64,000 nt of DNA from Cheilinus undulatus (Eukaryota > Chordata > Actinopteri > Labriformes > Labridae). Below the pieces are notes generated by a model that ran no database searches, had not been told where the DNA came from, and worked only from the letters and a program-made list of their open reading frames with translations. This document shows, piece after piece, positions 12,001 through 21,893 of the stretch. Position 1 is the first letter of the stretch. Each line of letters starts with the position of its first letter. Both the position numbers and the translations under genes were made by a program. Location of the stretch: the NCBI RefSeq assembly GCF_018320785.1, contig NC_054867.1:26725855-26789854 (forward strand), read 5' to 3'.

Positions 12001-15000
12001 TCATCAGGCAGATCAATCTTGCAAAACTTCAAGCTGATACACTTGTTCCCTATCAGATAAGGACTGGACAAGGGTCTGTCTGCTCTGAGGTTGTTAAGAT
12101 TAGGTTACTCATACAATCTAAAATCATGATAAAACACCTATGAATAGTTCATACAAAGATACTGTGATAAGAAAACTTATGTTTTAGGTTAAACTGTTTT
12201 ACTTTAAAGAACAAAAACAATTAAAATTGATACATATTTTTGACTGCATTATATCACTTTTTTGCGTGGGTCTCAAGGGGCCTCAGCTCTTTATAGATAC
12301 AAGTAGGGGGGCTCAGTCAGAAAAAGGTTGGAAACCACTGATCTACGACTTATGTTTTGGTGCTCTGATTGGCCTGTAATTATTGTGGCAGTTAAAGTCT
12401 TTGTCCTATCATCCTTTGAGGTTTTTTTTTTTGTTTGTTGTTGAAATTACTCTTCTCAAACACTGTCTATGGGGACAGATGTGAAATGTATCCCAGTCAG
12501 TTTAACATTAATCCACATAACACAGGTGTCTAAGTGACTCTAAATAGCTCTTTCTGGGCTCAGGTTGGCAGTGTTGAAGCCCCAGGGCCTCCTGAAGCTC
12601 TGTACCCAGCTGTGGGGATGCACTCCCTCGGAGAAGAAGTTCTGCTGGACCTGAACGCTGAATGGGGGATGGATGAAGATGATGGGCTCATGATAGTGGA
12701 CAGTCATGAAGAGGACTGGAGCCGTCTCCATGATGTCAAGGTGACCGGCACGGTAAGTCCCATCACACAGAAAAGATGAACAAAATAACTTCATTTACTT
12801 TTAGATTGTCTTTTATTTTACTTTGAGCCACATTTAAGTAAACTGATAGTTTTTCTTGTTAAGCCTTTTTAAGTGTGGTGATTGCCTGGTATCAGCTAGA
12901 AAATGAGGAGAATCTGTAAACACCAGATCATTTCAGAATGCCACTGGCAACTCATATTCACAGTAGTCTTTTATTTAACTAGCGGTCAGTTTAGCTCAGT
13001 TAGTCAAGCCTATGTATAAAGGCTACAGTCTTAAGCACAGTGATGGTGTGTGTCTTCCTGATCTCTCTCTCACCACATGTCCCATCCTTCCTTATCTTTC
13101 CTGTCTGTTATAGGCAAAAGCCCAAAATAGAAACTTAAAGGACTGTGTAACAGAGTCTTGAGATTACTGCTTATGAGGTTATTAAGACTTTACTGTTATT
13201 GGGTTTGAATTGAATTGAATTATGCTCAGAGCTTTTTAAAAAGTTAATTTCAAGATCTAATCATAAGCAAACTCATCTACAGCCATTTTAAATTAGCCAC
13301 CTGGTCCTTAACATGCTGTAAGATTTTACTTATAACTTATATATACAGTTGAAACCAGAAGTTTACATACACTATATAAAAAGGCACATAAACTTTTTTT
13401 TCTCACCGTCTAACATTAAATCAGATTAAACTTTTCCTGTTTTTGGTCAATTAGGATTACCAAAATTATTTCTATTTGCTAAATGCCAGAATAATGAGAG
13501 AGATCATTTTTTAGACATTTTTTCATTATTTTCTTGAGAGTCAGAAGTTTACATACATTTCATGAGTATTTGGTAGCATTGCCTTTAAACTGTATGACTT
13601 GGGGCAAATGTTTTGGATACGCTTCCACAAGCTTCTCACAATAGTTTGCAGGAATTTTGGCCCATTCCTCCTGGCAGAACTGGTGTAACTGAGCCAAGTT
13701 TTTAGGCCGCCTTGCTCACACATGCCTTTTCAGCTCTGCCCATAAATTTTCAGTGGGATTGAGATCAGGGCTTTGTGATGGTCACTCCAAAACATTGACT
13801 TTGTTATCCTTAAGCCACTTTGTAACCAGTTTGGCAGTATGCTTAGGGTCATTGTCCATTTGGAAAACCCATTTGCGCCCAAGCTTTAACTTCCTGGCTG
13901 ATGTCTTGAGATGTTGCTTCAGTATTTCTACATAATGTTCTTTCCTAATGATGCCATCTATTTTGTGAAGTGCACCAGTCCCTCCTGCAGCAAAACAACC
14001 CCACAACATGATGCTGCGACCCCCATGTTTCACAGTTGGGATGGTGTTGTCAGGCTTGCAAGCTTCCCCCTTTTTTCTCCAAATGTAACGATGGTCATTA
14101 TGGCCAAAAAGTTCAATTTTAGTTTCGTCAGACCACAGAACATGTCTCCAAAAATGAAGGTCTTTGTCCCTGTGTGCATTTGCAAACTGTAATCTGGCTT
14201 TTTTATGTTTCTTTTGGAGTAATGGCTTCTTCCTGGGAGAGTGGCCTTTCAGCCCATGTCGGTACAGGACTCGTTTGACTGTTGATAATGACACACTCTT
14301 ACCAGCTTCAGCCAGCATCTTCACAAGGTCTTTGCTTTTGTTCTTGGGTTGAGATGCACTTTTCAGACCAAAGCATGTTCATCTCTTGGACACAGAACCC
14401 GTCTCCTTCCTGAGCGGTATGATGGCTGGACATTCCCATTGTGTTTATACTTGCGTATAATTGTTTGAACAGATGAACGTGGCACCTTCAGGCATCTGGA
14501 AATTGCACCCAAGGATGAACCAGACTTGTGGAAGTCCACAATTCTCTTCCTGATATCTTGGCTGATTTCTTTTGATTTTCCCATGATGTTACACAAAGAA
14601 GCAGTGTGTTTCAGGTGTGCCTTAAAATACATCCACATGTGTGCCTCTGATTAACTCAAATGTTGTCAATAAACCTATCAGAGGCTTCCAAAGACATGAC
14701 ATCATCATCTGGGCTTTCCCAAATTGTTTAAAGGCATAGTAATCTTAGTGTATGTAAACTTCTGACTCTCAAAAAAATAATAAAAAAATGTCTAAAAAAT
14801 GATCTATCTCATTATTCTGGCATTTAGCAAATAGAAATAATTTTGGTAATCCTAATTGACCAAAAACAGGAAAAGTTTAATCTGATTTAATGTTAGACGG
14901 TGAGAAAAAAAAGTTTATGTGCCTTTTTATATAGTGTATGTAAACTTCTGGTTTCAACTGTACATTTCAACTCACTAAACATATTAGAAAGGCTGCTTGT

Positions 15001-15107
15001 TGCTGATAAGTCTTTATTATTCAAAATCTTTATTAACTTTTAACTAATCTGTGTATCCTTGGATGAAAAGACAAATATTCAAATGAAAACACCGCTAATT
15101 ATCCAGA

Positions 15108-15151
<44 letters not shown>

Positions 15152-18100
15152 GATGTAAAGAAGAACTACTATATGTATGACTTAAGACCTTTTTGTGGAA
15201 CCACAAGGTGCTGTCTATACAATATAAATATCTCATGAGACCAAGGCCTGAGTGTATTTGTTTACTGAAATTGTTGACCTGATTTCATGTGGATAAAAAA
15301 GGAAAATCCATCTGAAGTCATGTATTTTCAGTGATATGATACAGAATAGGTGGAGCTATTTCAAATCCAAGCTTTTAAAAGTCCATAATGCAGATCTTGA
15401 AGTCAGTATTCTGGGTTTTATTGGTGTTTGAAAAAAGATCTAAATAAATATTTGCTTCTGCTGATCACATATTAAGCAGACATAACCATTTGGAATAACA
15501 TTTAGTCTAAAATGCTTCCTGACCTCTCCTCTCCCTGTGTTTGGGTGTCCGACCCTGCCTGTGATGGCAGGGCTTCAGTGTTTGTGTCTGACTCAGGCGT
15601 TGATAAGCACAAAACCTGAATGGGGGGTGGGTGGAGATCGCAGCTGACTAGCCTCGAGGCAGGAGTATAACTTGTGTGCCACCCGCACATCCAATTATCC
15701 TTTATTTCAACAAATACAGCCCTGTCCTTTAAGAATGAAGGGCCAGCAAACCACAGGCTGATACTCCTGAAACTTATCATTTAGCACATCTTACACTACA
15801 GCAGAGAAGCCAGTAAATAAATAAAAACAAAAGGATTTTAGGAACAACACAGAGGGATGCCTTTTTACTGGATATCAGTGCTCTTACTATCATGTATCCT
15901 GTGCTCTGAGCCCATTTCATACAACTATGCATCATTTTCAGATTTATTGTTAACGTTGCTGCTTTTTGCTGATATGTGATCACGTGTGAATCAAAGCTTG
16001 AGAAGCTGCTACTCTGGTATTTTAAAAACACATATTTAGGGGACAGAAAAATCATTTATCTTCACAATAAGGGATAATTTTGAGATAAGTGAATGAATCA
16101 TTATCAACTCTCACCTAAATGAGCATCTGTTTACCTCTGTTGTTTGTGTGTACAAACAAGGGGAAGGGAGAAAAGGAGGCTTTAATGAAGAAAACCCAAG
16201 TTTTCAAGGAACTCTGAATGAGGAACCAGTAAATTAACATCATGTAATGAAGGCCAAAGTTACAGGGGCTGATTTTAGTAAAATATATTCCATTGCTAAC
16301 ACAGATGTCTACCTCATATACAGTAAGCCTCTGTTTTCCTGATAAAAGAAGAATTAATATTAACTGGACTGGTAGAAAACACTGGTAGAAATGTCAGACA
16401 CCTGCAGAAATGTTTATGGTTACACTGACATTCATTTCATTTATCTTGAGATAGCTGTGATATTGTCCTGGGTTCATCCACAGTGTTGACAGATAATCAA
16501 ACAAAGAGGTCACTATGATTCCTCGTGTACACTTGTGTTGTTTCTATCACTGTAGCTTTGCCTTAGTATCCAATCAATGCCCAAAACCTGACCTATTAAT
16601 CCCCAGAAAGAAAGAACTGCATGACGTTGCAACCTAATTTTTCAACTCATAGTTGCATCCCTTAAAGCATATTCTGTGAATAAAACATGTATCACTTTAT
16701 TCAACTCCTCCATCAGTACTGAACTGAAAAGAATTTAAAGCTATGTCGCTTAAATATCAGACATGCTGTCAAGAGCTTCTTATTTAATATGATTACCTCA
16801 ACAAACTTTTTTTTTGGGACACACTTATGTGAAGGGGGCAATCAAGGGTTATCACACAATTCAGTCTGGTATTCTATGATACATTACTTTGCATTTCATC
16901 ATGTGCAAGATATCGCGATACAGTTGTCCTCGAATACCTGATATATTACTCAGTTATCATAAAAAGCTACTACCTGGTTAACTAAAGAAGATATAATGCT
17001 CCTGAAATGATAAAGTGTAGGATTAATGTATTTATTTAGTGCAATTTGGTGTCAGCTTTTGGCTTTTAACATTTATCTGTAGTTGTTTTCTTCTTTGGCC
17101 AATGCTCCAATCACATCAACTCAATTTATATTATATTCATGTCATCAGGAGTCATAAAGTGGTGATGCAGTCTGTCAAAATTGCCAGGAAAATCTTTTCA
17201 TTTATTTTTATTTTTTATGTTTGTTTTTTTTTAATTTAGATTTGGATGTTTGGCACCAGTGGTTTGGTGCCAAACTACATAAACATTGACTTTTCTTATT
17301 TTTCTCACCACTACATCAACCTAGCCATACAATAACTATTTCACTGTGCTTGACAAAGAAGATGGTGTTAATATTGATCTATTTGATTATTCAAAATCAC
17401 AAATATATCAGTCTTTTCCTGTTTTAGATAAAAAATAGAACAGTGAAGGTAATGTGCTGTGTTTTACTCAAGTCAGTGGAACAAAGGCTAGCAGGGAAAG
17501 GAAGCAGATTTTTGCTCTTTGATTGGGACTGCTATTTTGGATTTTTAATGTTGGATAACAATATGTAGCAGAAATATAACTAGAGAAGGCTCAAAAAGAC
17601 AAGATAAAAGCAACTGATCTACCACTAGGTAAACTGAGCTGTTATAGCAGCTGAAGAGTGAGATTAAGAGACTACAGCTCTGTAAAATTAGCTTACCTTC
17701 TCAGTGATGCATCTTACATCGCCTCATATCCTCAAAATCAGCAAAAATTCACCAAAATAACTACAGCTAGTGTATTGAATTGACGCCTTTAAGAGCAGGG
17801 TTCTCAGCTGGTCTAACCTCAGGAGCCACCACATCCTTTTGAGAAATCACAACCCAAATTCCTGAAAAAAATCAGTGTTTTAAATTTACTAAACAAAAAA
17901 AAAAGATGCACTTTAGGTCTTAGATAGAATGACAATTAACTGATAAAAGAGACAGGACAAAAATGTTTGGTAAGTGCAACAAGACAGTGGCCCTGATAGG
18001 ACATACTTTTATACTTTAAATTTTACACAATTTTGCCATGATAGCATTTTAATTTGGGTAATTATCCAGGGATCTTGAGGAAGCCCTCAGATACTCTTAT

Positions 18101-21100
18101 TATCACAGAAAAACTAACCTCGTGAAGCCAGTGAATTGGCCATACTTCGTGTCTGTCATCAGACAAATCCATTTGCAAAGCTCCAATCCAAAACAATTCT
18201 GCCAGGTCTTAGAACAGACTGGACAAATCAGTGGCATTTTTGGAGAATACATGGTAGTGATAGGCCTGGTTCAGTTGTTCAGGAAGTTTGCAACATCTGC
18301 TGGTGGAGTGATTCGCTCGGATGTATCTACAGTACAGCAGCAGTTTTTTTATGAGATCCATAGAGCCACACTGAAAGCTTCTCTTGGAGAGGAAGATATT
18401 TTTGCACTTCTCCCAAGTGGCCTTGTTTTGAGTTTTATCCATGAACAAGCATCACCATTTGAGAAATACAATGATTATTTGCAGACTTCACAGACTGAAA
18501 CAACAGTTATTTTTCCTTGTTAGTACAAAAAGTCGAGAACTGTGCTTCAAATCATAAAATCACTAGTTTAATCATTAAAATAATAACGGATGTGGATGGG
18601 CAAAAATACTTAAAAATATTGATTGTTTTTTCCCAGTAAATTGACTTCCTCTACGCACCCCTTTAAAACAAAACAAATGTTTTAGTTTAACAGGGATTAT
18701 AGATCAAAATATATGCTCTCTGTGCAAGACGAATTCCCTATGGGGCAATAAAGGTTTCATTCATTCATTTAAAATGCTAAAATGCTACAGACCTAATATT
18801 CAGAAATATGAATTCAGTGACTTTCTTTACTTTTAATTTGTGTGTTTGTGCGTAATTTCTACAGCTGCTGGAGTACGTGGGTAAAGGGAAGAGCATCGTG
18901 GATGTGGGCTTGGCTCAGGCCCGTCGACCTCTCAACACACGCTTCCACTACTACGAGCTGGAGATCACAGATGCAGGAGAGAAATGTTACATCGCCCTGG
19001 GGCTGGCACACAGGGTAAGAGCCTCCTTGTTTTAGTCATCATGCCATTATCATCGACACAACGTGTAACTTAGCATGCACACGCTGTGGTTATTCGTCTG
19101 CAAAGAAACCCCCTGTTTTACCCTGCTTATGTCTCGTCATCGCTCTCCCTTATACGCGCCCCTGTTCTCACTGTTTCCAGCCTGAGTGATTGATGACTGA
19201 CCGAGGAAAAGCTAACAACAAAATAAATATTGTCTCATTTTACCCCCACATCTGCTTTTCCAAAGTGAGCAGGATTTTCCGTCTACATGTAAAATGACCA
19301 TGTTAACAAAAACACTGCAGTCAAATGAAATGTTAGCTTTGATAAGGTGGAACTGTTAGTATGTGTTTCTTTATGACTGATTTGTGTTATTTTCTTTTTC
19401 ATGCTGCCTGTAACTTTACACAAGAGCAAATAGAAAGGAAAGAATTAAAAGTATGCAGGACTTCCTCAGGCTAAACAATTTAGATTTAATATCCTAATTA
19501 ATTTGGCTCCATTAAATGCTCTTAATCTGAAATGATGACAGTGATGAAGTGATGATCAGTATTTTGGAAATAAGCAGGGTGTGAGAGAGGACTTGTTGAG
19601 TGTTTACACATCAGAGATGCACTCGTCTTTCATCGCCCTGATTGGCTCATCCCAACATCCTTATTGGATACTAATTGATTGTTTTTGCAGCTGTGACGGT
19701 GCTCACAGCCAGGTAGGGCATCGTTAAACTTCTCCTCTACTCCTCTGCTGTCACATATTACGTGTATGGCCTCTACGCCCTCAGGTCAGACTGTGAGGAG
19801 AACAGAGCTCTGTCCTTTTGCTGATTGTTTTCCAGGAATTGTTTTCCTCAACATGTCTGAGGTTTAGCAGAGCGTTATAAATCCATCAGTTGGTCATTCC
19901 TGAGGTTTTCTTCCTCCCCTGTCATCTCCTGCACCAGTCTGCTAATGCGATGCTACAAAAATCAAAACAAAGATGTCTCTCTGTCCCGGGGTAACTCATA
20001 CTGAACAGTTTCTGGTTGCTCAATGGTTGTTTATATTGGATAAATGAGCAGTTGTTTATGGTGCATTCCTTTTCTCTTTTTCTTGCGTCAGGGAACTTTT
20101 ATTGTTCTCTATGCCTGAGTCTTTGCAGAAAACGTATCTCTTGGACTAGAAAACCTTCATGGATTTACAGTTCCTGCAGTTTAGAGGGGATCAGCATCAC
20201 ATTGCTTTGGGAAAACTGATGTTTTTTTTCCTACAAATATCTCTATAGAGCCCTTTTCACATATGCAACCCTGAAAGTAATTTACCCTGAAGAGCTGAAG
20301 AGATCCTAAGTAGCTTGGGTCAGAGGGCTGAAAGGGCTTAAAATGTAACAATACTGACAGTTGTATACATTATATGTAGCTATATGTTTGAAGCTGCATT
20401 TCAGAAAGCAAATACTCAACAATAAGAAACTGGGCTTCATTTTTAATAACACACAAACCCTGTATTTACCTACCCATATATTGCATTGTTTTTGTCAACA
20501 TTTAGTTAATTTTGATGCCCCACCCAACATTTATTTTGCTAAATGGTTTTAACCCCTTAAATAATGTACAGTAATGTGATCTTCATTTGGATATCCCCGT
20601 TACAGACAAATGCATGTGTTACTGAGTACATCCAAATTTCCCCACCTTTCCACTCTATATAGATTTTTGTGAGACACATCAACCACTGGAATGTTTAAGC
20701 TGGAGCATGGTGGACTTAGCTCAGTTTGTAAAGAATTTCAAGCTTGGCGCTGTTTGGTGTATGTCTTTCACCCCATCTCTTTCCCCCCTATATTTCCTCT
20801 CTTCAGATGTCCTATCAAGTGAAGGCAAAAGGGTCCAAAAAAGTTGGCTTACAAAACAGAGCAGGGAACAAATCTTGTTAATTTTAGACAGTTTGCCTAA
20901 TTTAGTGAAATCAAAATTTGATACTGATATTAAAATCAAATGGATGGAAAGATATTTGAGACAAGTTGAGCTGCCAATTAGGGTACTTACTTTCTCTTTT
21001 TTTACAGGACTACCCTAAAAACAGACATCCTGGCTGGAGCAGAGGGTCCATAGCTTATCATGCAGGTGGGTATTATCTGATAATAATGTTATTATTATGT

Positions 21101-21893
21101 CGAAATGTGGTCCATTCAAGTTTTTCATCTGGAAAAAATGGTCATATAGTTTAGTTGTTTCTCTTTCAGCAGTCATAAAGGCAAGACATAATGTAAGCAG
21201 ATGTTTGTTGTGTTTTAGAGGCACATTTTCTGTCTTGTTTGCATCACTCTCCTATGTATGAAGCAAACAGCACTGATGAGCCCTTCTGGTTTTTTTTTGG
21301 GGGGGGGGTTTAGACGATGGGAAGTTGTTTCAGGGCAGTGGGGTCGGGGACCCGTTTGGACCACGCTGCTTTGAAGGTGACATCATGGGCTGTGGGATCA
21401 TGTTTCCCCGTGACTACAGTCAGGAGGCTGGAGGTGGAGATCTTTTATATCATTTAATACACTTTACATCCTTGGGTATGCTCATTAATCATCATTTCTT
21501 TTTTCTATTTCATGTGTTTTTTTGTTTTTGTTCTTTTCAGATGATGTAGATGACTGGGACCTTGAGGTGGCACCTAAGCCCAGCGAGGTTCAGAACGACC
21601 TTTATGCAAACAATGAAGACGAGGAGGAGGAAGGAGAAGATGTAGATGGGAGGAAAGTCATGGTGAGATCCTGTCAAAATGTAGGAAAGTGAAATCAAAA
21701 CTTAAACATTCAGTATGAGTCATCTCATACTCTCTTTGGTGTCTCTTTGTGTGATCAGGTGTTCTTCACTAGAAATGGGAAGGTGGTGGGACGCAGAGAC
21801 GTGGCCTTACCTGCTGGAGGCTTTTACCCCACAATCGGCATGATGAGCACCGGGGAGAAGGTGAGGGTGGACCTGCACCCTCTCAGTGGCTGA
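2965..21893 (+). CDS. spryd3: SPRY domain-containing protein 3, whole gene (10 coding exons)
   Basis: Ten exons with GT-AG junctions and matching phases sum to 1,236 nt, giving 411 residues plus stop; the human protein is about 440. The start is the ATG at 2965: in the same exon the frame meets TAA and TGA just upstream. The N-terminus (MDDINLHYRFLNWRRR) and C-terminus (GEKVRVDLHPLSG) are diagnostic. Two SPRY/B30.2-type domains span about residues 45-190 and 225-408. The second is interrupted by an acidic low-complexity insert (about 327-363) rich in Asp and Glu. SPRY domains are protein-interaction modules; the specific partners of SPRYD3 are poorly known, so no function is asserted. No signal peptide or membrane segment is visible. 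Introns 2 and 5 are each 6-7 kb and full of transposons. Confidence 0.95.
3236..3311 (+). CDS. spryd3: spryd3 coding exon 2
   Basis: Acceptor CTTGTAG|G and donor GAA|GTAAGA give 76 nt, completing an Arg codon and reading YHGNSDEVGCFVAARPLSK onward to RYFE. This is the beginning of the first SPRY domain. Confidence 0.93.
3567..4211. mobile_element. hAT-like non-autonomous element, 645 bp
   Basis: The left end is CAGTGTTGCTCAAACC and the right end, reversed, is CAGCGACACTCAACGC. Both ends continue into sequence containing AGAGCCA. Flanking 8-mers ATCTAGAT (3559-3566) and CTCTACAT (4212-4219) match at 6 of 8 positions, as expected for an aged 8-bp hAT target duplication. There is no transposase. 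Confidence 0.6.
5310..5880. mobile_element. Truncated Tc1-like element
   Basis: The left terminus CAGTGCCTTCAGAAAGTATT is a well-known fish Tc1-like end. Downstream sequence matches the usual layout, with transposase remnants on the minus strand. No partner terminus is found, so the right side is lost and the end coordinate is approximate. Confidence 0.6.
6380..6957. mobile_element. hAT-type MITE, 578 bp, with target duplication
   Basis: The termini are TAGGGTTGCAC and, reversed, TAGGGCTGAAC. They are flanked by CTTCATAC (6372-6379) and CTTCAAAC (6958-6965), an 8-bp target duplication with one mismatch. The interior is AT-rich with no coding potential. Confidence 0.7.
7320..7760. repeat. Dispersed teleost repeat with (TAA)n start
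   Basis: After a short TAA run, the segment ACACTCAAGGTCACTTTACA and the later GGTGGGTTTTGAGTTTAGAT are familiar parts of a very common fish interspersed repeat. I cannot assign the superfamily; the right limit is approximate. Confidence 0.4.
8735..10280. mobile_element. Full-length Tc1-like element, 1,546 bp
   Basis: Long inverted repeats of about 210 bp bracket the element. The left begins CAGTGCCATGAAAAAGTATT, the reversed right TAGTGCTGTGAAATAGTATT, both followed by TGCCCC. It sits between TA dinucleotides (8733-8734, 10281-10282), the Tc1/mariner target. The inner repeat portions (for example AATGCAGTGTTTGAATGATT) are nearly identical between ends. The minus strand carries a decayed transposase. 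Confidence 0.88.
9077..9891 (-). pseudogene. Tc1-like transposase pseudogene
   Basis: Reading leftward from 9891 it starts MPRSKGIQEQMKKQ, shifts frame near 9845, and continues with a paired helix-turn-helix DNA-binding region (GYKAISKVLGLQQTTVRAII and TKLTPR). Further frame breaks follow. The catalytic part keeps WTDETKLEL (first Asp) and MVWGCFAASGPG. The normally conserved DNDPKH motif reads DNYPKY, and the frame ends early. Several breaks make it inactive. Confidence 0.85.
10417..10541 (+). CDS. spryd3: spryd3 coding exon 3
   Basis: Acceptor TTTTTTGTAG and donor AA|GTATGT; 125 nt. It encodes VTITDTGVRG through LDHQPGWLPQSVAFHADDGK, the core of the first SPRY domain, including the conserved PGW and HADDGK motifs. 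It begins 136 bases after the Tc1-like element ends. Confidence 0.95.
11317..11449 (+). CDS. spryd3: spryd3 coding exon 4
   Basis: Acceptor CTCTACAG and donor GAA|GTAAGT; 133 nt. It reads LYNGNTLGQQFGPKCCRGDR, then IGCGISL and FFTKNGKE, the conserved SPRY strands. The open frame continues at both sides into intron, so the larger open frame around it is not the exon. Confidence 0.95.
11877..12340. mobile_element. hAT-like degenerate element
   Basis: The left end CAGTCTTTCTCAAATTAT and right end (reversed) CAGTGGTTTCCAACC resemble hAT termini. No target duplication is recognisable. An internal 100-bp stretch (11976-12075) is related to 18127-18225 in the next large intron. Confidence 0.4.
12564..12752 (+). 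CDS. spryd3: spryd3 coding exon 5
   Basis: Acceptor CTGGGCTCAG and donor ACG|GTAAGT; 189 nt, 63 codons. It encodes the end of SPRY domain 1 (LYPAVGMHSLGEEVLLDLN) and the acidic linker to domain 2 (MDEDDGLMIVDSHEEDWSRL). Confidence 0.95.
12985..13150 (+). repeat. tRNA-derived SINE copy
   Basis: A Pol III A-box-like start (TTTAGCTCAGTTAGTCAAGC) is followed by the fish SINE body rich in TCTCTCTC/CCCATCC and a tail reading ATAGGCAAAAGCCC. Same layout as the copies near 20700 and 38425. Diverged; limits approximate. Confidence 0.5.
13346..14960. mobile_element. Sleeping Beauty-type Tc1 element, 1,615 bp
   Basis: It is bounded by TA (13344-13345, 14961-14962). The inverted repeats are about 215 bp and differ at only a few positions. 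Each repeat carries two transposase-binding direct repeats, outer (CAGAAGTTTACATACAC, from 13356; partner ending near 14950) and inner (13542-13557; partner 14749-14766). This IR/DR layout defines the Sleeping Beauty/Tdr group. Near-identical ends point to a fairly recent insertion. Confidence 0.93.
13560..14584 (-). pseudogene. Sleeping Beauty-type transposase, nearly intact
   Basis: From the ATG at 14584 it reads MGKSKEISQDIRKRIVDFHK, a PAIRED-like DNA-binding domain. A frameshift near 14363 separates this from a 180-codon open stretch (14324-13782) holding HVLWSDETKIELFG, the glycine-rich box MLWGCFAAGGTGALHKIDGI and WVFQMDNDPKHTAK. The frame then meets two TGA stops (where Trp and Arg are expected), continues with SPDLNPTENLWAELK, and ends FKGNATKYS. 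All three DDE catalytic residues remain. Total length of 1,025 nt is close to the 340-residue family norm. Three lesions make it non-functional. Confidence 0.92.
15113..15147. repeat. Poly-T run, 35 bases
   Basis: Uninterrupted T run. It could be the reversed tail of a minus-strand retroposon, but I see no SINE or LINE body beside it. Confidence 0.8.
17797..18530. repeat. hAT-like dispersed repeat sequence
   Basis: Begins with a hAT-like CAGGGTTCTCAGCTGG terminus. The internal part 18127-18225 shares phrases such as GTCTGTCATCAG and GACTGGACAA with 11976-12075. It carries a 133-codon open frame (18122-18523) that has no recognised domain and lies in repeat sequence. No right terminus found. 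Confidence 0.35.
18724..18771 (+). repeat. LINE-like 3' tail with ATTC repeats
   Basis: GACGAATTCCCTATGGGGCA followed by ATAAAGG and TTCATTCATTCATTT is the usual ending of a fish LINE: a conserved 3' end plus a short tandem tail. No upstream LINE coding sequence is visible. Confidence 0.4.
18865..19014 (+). CDS. spryd3: spryd3 coding exon 6
   Basis: Acceptor TTCTACAG and donor AGG|GTAAGA; 150 nt, 50 codons. It encodes LLEYVGKGKSIVDVGLAQAR, HYYELEI and GEKCYIALGLA, the opening strands of the second SPRY domain. Confidence 0.95.
19015..21007 (+). other. spryd3 intron 6 (2.0 kb)
   Basis: It includes a tRNA-derived SINE (about 20700-20850); otherwise nothing recognised. Confidence 0.6.
20700..20850 (+). 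repeat. tRNA-derived SINE copy
   Basis: A-box-like TTAGCTCAGTTTGTAAAG is followed by a C/T-rich body (CCCCATCTCTTTCCCCCC) and the characteristic tail GATGTCCTATCAAGTGAAGG with CAAAA. Plus orientation. Confidence 0.5.
21008..21065 (+). CDS. spryd3: spryd3 coding exon 7
   Basis: Acceptor TTTTTACAG and donor GCAG|GTGGGT; 58 nt. Encodes DYPKNRHPGWSRGSIAYHA, containing the PGW motif of SPRY domain 2. Confidence 0.95.
21314..21433 (+). CDS. spryd3: spryd3 coding exon 8
   Basis: The acceptor follows a T run and G run (GGGGTTTAG). It encodes DDGKLFQGSGVGDPFGPRCF and GDIMGCGIMFPRDYSQEAG. The donor GGAG|GTGGAG is weaker than the others; reading on gives an open intronic extension, so intron retention would not stop immediately. 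Confidence 0.92.
21541..21662 (+). CDS. spryd3: spryd3 coding exon 9 (acidic insert)
   Basis: Acceptor TTCTTTTCAG and donor ATG|GTGAGA; 122 nt. Encodes DDVDDWDLEVAPKPSEVQND and NNEDEEEEGEDVDGRKVM, a disordered acidic insertion in SPRY domain 2, at the same place as the Glu/Asp run of the human protein. Confidence 0.93.
21759..21893 (+). CDS. spryd3: spryd3 coding exon 10 (stop)
   Basis: Acceptor GTGTGATCAG; 135 nt including TGA at 21891-21893. Encodes VFFTRNGKVVGRRDVALPAG, GFYPTIGMMSTGEK and VRVDLHPLSG. Confidence 0.96.
   Translation: MFFTRNGKVVGRRDVALPAGGFYPTIGMMSTGEKVRVDLHPLSG

Larger units (their letters stand above)
12753..18864 (+). other. spryd3 intron 5 (6.1 kb)
   Basis: It contains a SINE (about 12985-13150), the Sleeping Beauty-type element (13346-14960), a 35-base T run (15113-15147), and hAT-like repeat sequence from about 17797. 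The remainder, 15150-17790, is AT-rich without a recognised feature. Confidence 0.65.

Noticed and set aside
12990..13020. TAGCTCAGTTAGTCAAGC as a tRNA gene
   Set aside because: No cloverleaf or matching acceptor stem; it is the A-box of a SINE, as are those near 20709 and 38433.
18122..18523. 133-codon open frame, possible extra gene in spryd3 intron 5
   Set aside because: It lies in dispersed-repeat sequence with a related copy near 11976, has no recognised domain and no splice signals.
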